From contig JAQSWC010000167.1 of the NCBI GenBank assembly GCA_029266815.1, forward strand, positions 1-5,688: a DNA stretch of 5,688 nt, given 5' to 3'. A model generated the notes under the pieces. The model ran no database searches, was not told the origin of the DNA, and was given only the letters and a program-made list of their open reading frames with translations. The DNA comes from Paucimonas sp. Its GTDB lineage: Bacteria; Pseudomonadota; Gammaproteobacteria; Burkholderiales; Burkholderiaceae_D. This document shows, piece by piece, positions 1 through 4,367 of this stretch (its first letter is position 1; each line of letters begins with the position of its first letter). The position numbers and the translations under genes were made by a program.

Positions 1-225
1 GAGCTTGGCTTCCACTTCGAAGTAACCATACGTCTGATAGTACTTGCCGTCAGTATCAATCGTGCGGTTGAAGAACTTGCCTGAGGCATCCTTCTGCGGC
101 CAGATCTTCAGCTTGCCGTCCTCGACCGTGTAGTTCTTTGTGGCCGGCGCAGTTTCGTACCAGATCTTGTCATTCCATCGGGCAGTGTTGAAGCTGTCGA
201 ACTCATCGTTGAAGGCCAATGTGTA
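1..225 (-). repeat. GH16 domain duplication, copy 2 (N-terminal part, cut by window)
   Basis: Codons 457-531, beginning YTLAFNDEFDSFN and ending YGYFEVEAKL at the window edge. It is the counterpart of the segment at 1114-1338, 371 codons away. Only the first third of the domain is visible; its E-x-D-x-x-E site would lie roughly 20-30 codons beyond the edge, judging from copy 1. Confidence 0.9.
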
Positions 226-1593
226 CAACGATGCGTCCTGACCGAACGGTGACAAAGTTGTCGGTGTCGGTGTCGGTGTCGGTGTTGGCGTAGGAGTTGG
301 GGTGGGTGTCGGTGTTGGTGTCGGGGTGGGCGTCGGCGTCGGGGTAGGCGTCGGTGTCGGTGTCGGTGCAGACACTACATTCGGTTTGTAGTAACAAGAT
401 TTCGCCGTGCCAACGATAGGATCACCGAAGACAGTATTGGTACATGCAGTGCTGCCGGTAAGGTTCTTGTAATTGAATGCACCCTTGGCACCATAAGCAA
501 CGCTATTGCTACCGGATACGGCGCAGCTTGCATTTTCCTTCGCGCAGAATACATAGCCTACCGGGCCGCCTGTTGAGGTAGTCGGAGTCGGTGTGGGTGT
601 GGGTGTCGGGGTTGGCGTCGGTGTTGGGGTGGGCGTCGGTGTTGGCGTGGGCGTCGGTGTCGGCGTCGTCGAGACGGTATTGAATCTCCATGCCTTGAAG
701 TAATCGATATCGAACGAATTGCCCGAGCCAGTCGGTGTGCTGGAATCTGGCGTGCCGCTGATGCCGCCGAACCACAGGTTCAGTGACGGATACATCGGGG
801 TCGACATGGAGGTGTTGACGCTATAGACCGGTTTGCCGTCGAAATAGAAGGTCTGCTTGCCGGCTTCCCACTTCAGGCCATACACATGGTATGCGGCGGA
901 AAGGTCGACGGTTGTCAGCATCTTGTTGCCGACCTGGGCACCGCTGCCGTTCCAAATTGTCATGCCATAGGCTGTCGGACGACGAACTCCGCTGGAATCA
1001 GTTGTGCCCCATCCGCTTGCACCAGGAAATGCCTTCATGATGTCGATTTCAGGACGTGCCGTGCCCGGATGGTTGAACAGCCAGAAAGACGGGTTCGTTC
1101 CCTTGCCTTTTGGCAGCTTGGCACGAATCTCAAAATAACCGTAGGTTTGAGAGAACTTGCCATCGGTATCGATCGTGCGGTTGAAGAATTTGCCGGTTGA
1201 ATCCCTTTGCGGCCAGATCTTCAACGTGCCGTTCGAGACGGTGTAGTTTTTGGTGGCATTCGCCGTCTCATACCAGATGCGGTCGTTCCAGGCCGTGGTG
1301 TTGAAGGAATTGAAGTCGTCGGCGAATGTTTGCACATAGTCCGCGCCGTTTTGCCCAACCGGTGCGCTTCTCGACGTAATGATTGCCGCCGCGGTCAAGG
1401 TGGGGTTCTCCGCGCCATCTGAGGCGACTGCGTCGGATGCAACCGTATTTGTCGAAGGCGGCGGCGTGGTAGTCACGCTGGTGTCCGCTGACACGGTTGA
1501 GGCCGGGCTGCCGGTTCCACTGGCTCCGCCTCCTCCGCATGCGGCAAGCGCCATGATGGCAAGATAAATGGGGGAATAGGCTATGCGCTTCAA
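1..1593 (-). CDS. Secreted lipoprotein with tandem GH16 domains, Pro-Thr linkers and a four-Cys module (3' end off window)
   Basis: 531 codons from a TTG start, open to the left edge. Residues 1-19 form a lipoprotein signal (MKRIAYSPIYLAIMALAAC) with lipobox LAAC and Cys19; Gly at +2 suggests the outer membrane. A Ser/Thr-rich spacer follows to about residue 80. GH16 domain 1 spans about 86-308 (WNDRIWYE, FNRTIDTDGKFSQTYGYFE, KGTNPSFWLFNHPG, RPEIDIMKAFPG, YGLKWEAGKQTFYFDG, DIDYFKAW). Then come 14 Pro-Thr pairs, a small module with four Cys (about 345-405), 18 Pro-Thr pairs, and GH16 domain 2 from about 452, cut at residue 531. GH16 enzymes cleave beta-glucans and galactans; in EPS loci such proteins trim or depolymerise the polymer. 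In domain 1 the active-site motif is E182-I-D184-I-M-K187, with Lys at the general acid/base position, so this domain may be inactive or only bind glycan. The motif of domain 2 is off the window. The frame stays intact through both repeat linkers. It is separated from galE by a terminator. Confidence 0.92.
   Translation of the reverse strand, partial: MKRIAYSPIYLAIMALAACGGGGASGTGSPASTVSADTSVTTTPPPSTNTVASDAVASDGAENPTLTAAAIITSRSAPVGQNGADYVQTFADDFNSFNTTAWNDRIWYETANATKNYTVSNGTLKIWPQRDSTGKFFNRTIDTDGKFSQTYGYFEIRAKLPKGKGTNPSFWLFNHPGTARPEIDIMKAFPGASGWGTTDSSGVRRPTAYGMTIWNGSGAQVGNKMLTTVDLSAAYHVYGLKWEAGKQTFYFDGKPVYSVNTSMSTPMYPSLNLWFGGISGTPDSSTPTGSGNSFDIDYFKAWRFNTVSTTPTPTPTPTPTPTPTPTPTPTPTPTPTPTTSTGGPVGYVFCAKENASCAVSGSNSVAYGAKGAFNYKNLTGSTACTNTVFGDPIVGTAKSCYYKPNVVSAPTPTPTPTPTPTPTPTPTPTPTPTPTPTPTPTPTPTTLSPFGQDASLYTLAFNDEFDSFNTARWNDKIWYETAPATKNYTVEDGKLKIWPQKDASGKFFNRTIDTDGKYYQTYGYFEVEAKL
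259..366 (-). repeat. Pro-Thr linker 2, 18 PT pairs (hexamer repeat)
   Basis: 36 codons, (CCN ACN)x18 on the minus strand, between the four-Cys module and GH16 domain 2. The end nearest domain 2 holds four identical CCGACA units in a row (259-282), the most uniform part and the most likely to slip. Other frames through this repeat give Asp-Thr- or His-Thr-rich translations that are not real proteins. Confidence 0.95.
367..561 (-). other. Four-cysteine module between the Pro-Thr linkers
   Basis: About 60 residues (roughly 345-408) within the GH16 protein: GYVFCAKENASC near the start, then VAYGAKGAFNYKNL, ACTNTVFGDP and AKSCYYK. The four Cys suggest two disulfides in the exported protein. The aromatic and Gly-rich layout and its position between linkers suggest a small carbohydrate-binding or adhesion module. 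I recall similar C...YGA.G....FGDP...K.C modules in other secreted bacterial enzymes but cannot name the family with confidence. Confidence 0.6.
580..663 (-). repeat. Pro-Thr linker 1, 14 PT pairs (hexamer repeat)
   Basis: 28 codons alternating CCN and ACN, read on the minus strand as (CCN ACN)x14, joining GH16 domain 1 to the four-Cys module. The third codon bases vary, so it is an imperfect hexamer tandem repeat. Pro-Thr linkers are extended, flexible spacers common in secreted carbohydrate-active enzymes. The unit is six bases, so gain or loss of units would keep the frame. Confidence 0.95.
1114..1338 (-). repeat. GH16 domain duplication, copy 1 (N-terminal part)
   Basis: Codons 86-160 align without gaps to codons 457-531 of the same protein: 55 of 75 residues are identical by hand count (about 73%). 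Shared blocks include IWYETA, KNYTV, LKIWPQ, GKFFNRTIDTDGK and QTYGYFE. The DNA is also similar (for example gtgcggttgaagaa near 60-75 and near 1172-1185), pointing to an intragenic domain duplication. This copy carries the altered catalytic motif downstream. Confidence 0.9.
1537..1593 (-). other. Lipoprotein signal peptide and lipobox
   Basis: The first 19 codons of the GH16 protein: basic Lys2-Arg3, a hydrophobic stretch broken by Ser-Pro, and L16-A17-A18-C19 followed by four glycines. This is a classic lipobox for signal peptidase II. Cys19 would be lipidated. The absence of Asp at +2 fits outer-membrane sorting by the Lol rule known from enterobacteria, which may not hold exactly here. 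Confidence 0.82.
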
Positions 1594-1599
1594 TCGATA

Positions 1600-1603
1600 C
1601 TCC
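1600..1603 (-). promoter_or_regulatory. Ribosome binding site that decides the TTG start of the GH16 lipoprotein
   Basis: GGAG (minus strand, within AACGGAG) lies six bases before TTG at 1593-1591. The frame has a TAA five codons upstream of the TTG. The next ATG is codon 14, which would leave only four residues before the lipobox cysteine's LAAC motif is complete and no real signal peptide. The TTG is therefore the likely start. Confidence 0.8.
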
Positions 1604-1634
1604 GTTTATAAAAATTTGGCAAAAGCGTGGCCGC

Positions 1635-1656
1635 TCGTTCATTTCCAAATGAACGA
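1635..1656. promoter_or_regulatory. Perfect 22-bp inverted repeat, candidate operator or 5' UTR hairpin
   Basis: Plus-strand arms tcgttcattt and aaatgaacga are exact reverse complements around a 2-bp centre (cc). It ends 41 bp upstream of the GH16 start codon. The size and symmetry suit a dimeric regulator site near the promoter. The 2-nt centre makes a tight RNA hairpin less favourable, since some arm bases would have to form the loop, and there is no T run after it, so it is not a terminator. The role is inferred. Confidence 0.5.
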
Positions 1657-1933
1657 TTCTTTCGTCTAATACGAATAGATCCTTAAGCAGCTCGCGCCGT
1701 GGTGTCTGTTCTTTGCAGACCTGCGAGTCTGTCGAAAAGCGAGATGTCAAACCTGTTACTTTCGTCTTCGCTGGGAAATTTCATTTCTTTAACGTTGACG
1801 GCAGGCATCTTGTTTTTCGACTACTTCTTGAGCTTGCTCAACACTGCAACAAGCCCTATGCCACTGACTTGCCCCTTAGAAAAAGGTTCCACAAGGAATT
1901 TGTTTTCAACTGTAAATTTTTATTTTGAGCATG

Positions 1934-1974
1934 AAAAAAGCCGGAATACGAACGTTGCGTTCGTATTCCGGCTT
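1934..1974 (-). terminator. Intrinsic terminator after galE
   Basis: On the minus strand a perfect 17-bp stem (AAGCCGGAATACGAACG and its complement, 1958-1974 and 1938-1954) closes a 3-nt CAA loop and runs into six T (positions 1939-1934). It lies about 55 bp past the galE stop in the direction of galE transcription. On the plus strand the hairpin is not followed by a T run, so it is a one-way terminator. It marks the end of the Wzc/acetyltransferase/galE transcript and suggests the GH16 gene is transcribed separately. Confidence 0.93.
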
Positions 1975-2029
1975 GATTTCCCTGGAAAATTGCGGACCTT
2001 GCCGCTTTTTATTTTTTCTTAGCGTTCAT

Positions 2030-3085
2030 TCAAGCGGCTTTTTCCGTATCTGAAACAGCCGAGTCGGATTCATAGCCCTGCGGATTGCCGAACTGCCATC
2101 GCCACTGGTCTGCACACATGTCAGCCAGGGCTTTATCGGCTTTCCATCCCAACAGCTCCCTGGCCTTTGCGGCGTCTGCATAGCAGACCGCCACGTCGCC
2201 CGGTCGCCGAGCTACGACCTGGAAAGGTATCGTGCATCCGCTCGCTTCTTCGAACGCCCGCACCATCTGCAACACGCTATAGCCGTTGCCGGTACCCAGG
2301 TTCACCGTGAAGCTGTCGCCTTGGTCGAAAATGCGGTCCAGCGCTGCAACATGGCCCTTGGCCAGGTCGACGACGTGAATGTAGTCGCGCACCCCGGTAC
2401 CGTCTACCGTCGGATAATCGCCGCCGAACACCGACAGCTTTTCCCTCCGCCCGCAGGCAACCTGCGCGACATAGGGCATCAGGTTATTCGGAATGCCGCG
2501 CGGATCTTCGCCGATACGGCCGCTCTCGTGGGCGCCGACCGGATTGAAATAACGAAGCACGCCGATTGCCCAGGATCGATCAGACTGCTGCAAGTCTTCC
2601 AGCATCTGTTCCACCATCAGCTTGGTACGGCCATAGGGATTGGTCACTCCCAGTTTTGCGTTCTCGGAAATCGGCACGGTTTCCGGATCGCCGTACACGG
2701 TGGCCGAGGAGCTGAAGACAAAGCGGCGAATCTGCAGCTCGGTCATGGCCTGCAACAGCGCAAGGCTGCCGTTGACATTGTTGTCGAAGTAATCGAGCGG
2801 TTTCTCTACCGATTCACCCACAGCCTTCAGTCCCGCGAAATGCACGACGGCCTGCACGTCGTGCTCGCGAAGAATGTTGCGCACGGTCCGCTTGTCCCGC
2901 ACGTCGGCCTGATAGAACGGTATGTAACTGCCTGTGATCTGTTCGACGCGCAGCAGGGATTCGCGGGAACTGTTGCACAGATTATCCATTGCCACTACGG
3001 AGTAGCCGGCTTCGATCAGTTCGATACAGGTATGCGAGCCGATATAACCGGATGCACCTGTCACCAGGATGGTTTTCTGTTTCAT
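2030..3085 (-). CDS. galE: UDP-glucose 4-epimerase GalE
   Basis: A complete 351-aa short-chain dehydrogenase/reductase-type epimerase, slightly longer than the usual 335-340 because of an extra acidic tail (338-351). It interconverts UDP-glucose and UDP-galactose using bound NAD in the cytoplasm, feeding galactose into polysaccharide synthesis. The NAD-binding G-x-x-G-x-x-G is at residues 10-16 (GASGYIG), and the acidic Asp that binds the adenosine ribose follows at D34. Catalytic residues are the Ser cluster 125-127 (SSSATVYG) and Tyr151/Lys155 in YGRTK. The UDP-binding side shows GTGVRDYIHVVD (229-240) and RRPGD (293-297). The residue aligned with E. coli Tyr299 is Cys301 (VAVCYADA), as in human GALE (Cys307), a position linked to accepting UDP-N-acetyl sugars. 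The ATG has AGGA (3093-3096) seven bases upstream. The gene begins 65 bp after the acetyltransferase and is followed by a strong terminator, so it is likely last in the operon. Confidence 0.97.
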   Translation of the reverse strand: MKQKTILVTGASGYIGSHTCIELIEAGYSVVAMDNLCNSSRESLLRVEQITGSYIPFYQADVRDKRTVRNILREHDVQAVVHFAGLKAVGESVEKPLDYFDNNVNGSLALLQAMTELQIRRFVFSSSATVYGDPETVPISENAKLGVTNPYGRTKLMVEQMLEDLQQSDRSWAIGVLRYFNPVGAHESGRIGEDPRGIPNNLMPYVAQVACGRREKLSVFGGDYPTVDGTGVRDYIHVVDLAKGHVAALDRIFDQGDSFTVNLGTGNGYSVLQMVRAFEEASGCTIPFQVVARRPGDVAVCYADAAKARELLGWKADKALADMCADQWRWQFGNPQGYESDSAVSDTEKAA

Positions 3086-3150
3086 TTCAGTGTCCTATTG
3101 TGGTTTTCTGCATTAGCCGGGCGTCGGCCCCGGGCGCACAAGGTTTGGAA

Positions 3151-4278
3151 TCAATCGGGATTTCGTGTGAGCCTGCGACCCAACTGCAGGAATCGGCTAC
3201 CGCTTCCCACTTCGCGCTTGGCGCTGCGCAGCCTCAGCGAAAGCTGCCTGCGCCAGCCGCGCGCGGCAAAACTCAGCGCGGTCCAGAAATTGGCAACGAC
3301 TGCCAGTCTGGAGCGATAGATGGCCACGTTGTCCAGCTCGCGGATTTCGCCTCGCAGCATCAGCTTGTAGTCGTAGCGTCCCCAGAGGAAATGGAACTCA
3401 CGCGCAGAACGCGTGATGGCTTCGCAGACTGTCCAGTAGCAGCACAAGGTGCCCAGCCAGTACTGGTCGAACGACGGATCATGCGCTATCACATTGAGGA
3501 AAAAATCGCTGCCGCTACGGAAACTGATTGCACCGGCGCAGATGCGGCCATTGATACGGATGGCCCCTACCAGTCCACACTGGTGTGCAAGCTGCGTGAT
3601 GCGTTCCGTTTCCGCATCATCGATGAGCGAGATCTTGTTTTTGCCGGCCATGCGAGCACGATTCATTGCGACGATCGCGGCGATGGTGTCGCGATCGATC
3701 TCCTCCTGAATCTGCACCTCGAATTGCATGTCTGGGAACTGCGCATTCAGATGTGAAATGTGGCGCTTCATGTTGCGCTTGGTTCCCTTCCCCAGCTTTT
3801 CGTAATACTGCTCGACCGTAGCGGGAAGCGTGACGACAATATCTTCCAGATGATTAGCGCGCTGAAATGGATACGGCAAGCGGCGCACATCCGTTCTGAC
3901 TGCCTTGAAGAAAACTGCTGAAATTTCGGGAAAAGTAGAAAAAACGTACATGGCGAAGCGGCGCATATCCTCTTCGCTGACCGCCACAACCTCATTGAGC
4001 ACGCGCACCCGATTGCCCTGCTTCTTGAAAAGAAAGATTGACGCGATCTTTCCGTTCTCGCGGAGGATGTAGGTACTCGTGTCTGCGTCGTCGGCGTAAA
4101 CACGATACTGCTGCAACGAGGAATAAATGCTGGAATACAAACGCTGAAGCTCTGCGTCGATAAAATCGGGCACATCATTGTGATAACAGGCCACGGTCAG
4201 ATCGGCACCCTGCTTTTTCACGGCAGAATCCGGGTCGTGCACGTGCCGCCTCTCCGCGGCAGCCGCCGTCTGAGTCAT
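3151..4278 (-). CDS. GNAT-fold acetyltransferase, CelD/BioF2-like (EPS-locus type)
   Basis: This is a complete 375-aa protein. The ATG is supported by AGGAGA (4285-4290) six bases upstream. It has no signal peptide or membrane helix and should be cytoplasmic. The first half (about 28-150) reads like a degenerate N-terminal acyltransferase lobe. A basic helix with KLGKGTKRNMKRH (161-173) precedes the second lobe. That lobe has GLVGAIRINGRICAGAISF (235-253), where the GNAT core strands and acetyl-CoA site are expected, and FHFLWGRYDYKLML (295-308), which resembles the F-x-x-G-x-x-x-Y-K signature of CelD/BioF2-like GNAT proteins found in many EPS and cellulose loci. These proteins are thought to acylate a sugar, nucleotide sugar or lipid-linked intermediate, but the substrate here cannot be read from sequence. 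A FemAB-like aminoacyl transferase is a related alternative. The Arg-rich C-terminal tail (340-374) may contact membranes or acidic partners, which is inference. It sits between the Wzc-like gene and galE with no terminator on either side. Confidence 0.78.
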   Translation of the reverse strand: MTQTAAAAERRHVHDPDSAVKKQGADLTVACYHNDVPDFIDAELQRLYSSIYSSLQQYRVYADDADTSTYILRENGKIASIFLFKKQGNRVRVLNEVVAVSEEDMRRFAMYVFSTFPEISAVFFKAVRTDVRRLPYPFQRANHLEDIVVTLPATVEQYYEKLGKGTKRNMKRHISHLNAQFPDMQFEVQIQEEIDRDTIAAIVAMNRARMAGKNKISLIDDAETERITQLAHQCGLVGAIRINGRICAGAISFRSGSDFFLNVIAHDPSFDQYWLGTLCCYWTVCEAITRSAREFHFLWGRYDYKLMLRGEIRELDNVAIYRSRLAVVANFWTALSFAARGWRRQLSLRLRSAKREVGSGSRFLQLGRRLTRNPD

Positions 4279-4367
4279 ACTTGCTCTCCTGAACTACATG
4301 ATTTATTCATCTGGACTCCCGCTGCTCGTGACAAGTGGAGCAACGGGCGTTCCAGGTGCCTGGTCTA
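4279..4367. other. Short gap between the Wzc-like gene and the acetyltransferase gene
   Basis: 89 bp without a terminator or a clear promoter on the minus strand. It holds the AGGAGA Shine-Dalgarno site of the acetyltransferase (4285-4290) and a small palindrome ccagg-tg-cctgg (4352-4363) just after the stop codons, too short to act as a terminator. Co-transcription is the simplest reading. Confidence 0.6.

Larger units (their letters stand above)
1594..1933. other. Non-coding region upstream of the GH16 gene
   Basis: About 340 bp that is visibly richer in A+T than the flanking genes. I find no credible gene in it on either strand; the short open frames here lack family resemblance and some run across the terminator or into the GH16 gene. 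It should hold the promoter of the GH16 gene, but no convincing sigma-70 pair was found: a TTGACA (minus strand, about 1744-1749) has no matching -10 at 16-18 bp. It contains the 22-bp inverted repeat at 1635-1656 and a weaker 14-bp one (TTGAGC-AA-GCTCAA on the minus strand) at 1828-1841. Confidence 0.7.

Noticed and set aside
259..663. Repeat blocks as a CRISPR array
   Set aside because: The units are 6-bp coding repeats without spacers, and they encode Pro-Thr in frame.
203..775. Minus-strand open frames rich in Asp-Thr and His-Thr repeats (203-397 and 509-775)
   Set aside because: They are other-frame readings of the CCNACN arrays. The frame that continues the GH16 protein through the same bases is unbroken from 1593 to 1 and has recognisable domains on both sides.
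1744..1749. TTGACA on the minus strand as a -35 box for the GH16 gene
   Set aside because: No acceptable -10 hexamer at a 16-18 bp spacing; the candidates are CG-rich.
1268..1750. 160-codon minus-strand open frame overlapping the start of the GH16 gene
   Set aside because: Basic, Arg/His-rich translation without family resemblance; the GH16 frame with RBS, lipobox and domain explains the shared region.
1659..1767. 9-bp direct repeat ctttcgtct at 1659-1667 and 1759-1767, exactly 100 bp apart
   Set aside because: A match of this length is expected by chance fairly often in a region of this size, and nothing else supports it.
1845..1870. Possible sigma-54 promoter (TGGCA...TTGCA on the minus strand)
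   Set aside because: The GG to GC spacing is 13 instead of the required 10 bases.
1699..2022. 107-codon plus-strand open frame in the intergenic region
   Set aside because: It runs straight through the terminator hairpin and to the galE stop, has no clear RBS and no recognisable motif.
3111..3140. GC-rich small inverted repeat between the acetyltransferase gene and galE as a terminator
   Set aside because: The perfect stem is only about 5 bp and no T run follows on the minus strand.
2321..3319. Long plus-strand open frames antisense to galE, the acetyltransferase and the Wzc-like gene (for example 2321-3319, 2989-3756, 4335-5015, 4873-5505)
   Set aside because: Shadows of strongly supported minus-strand genes in GC-rich DNA; they show no domain motifs.
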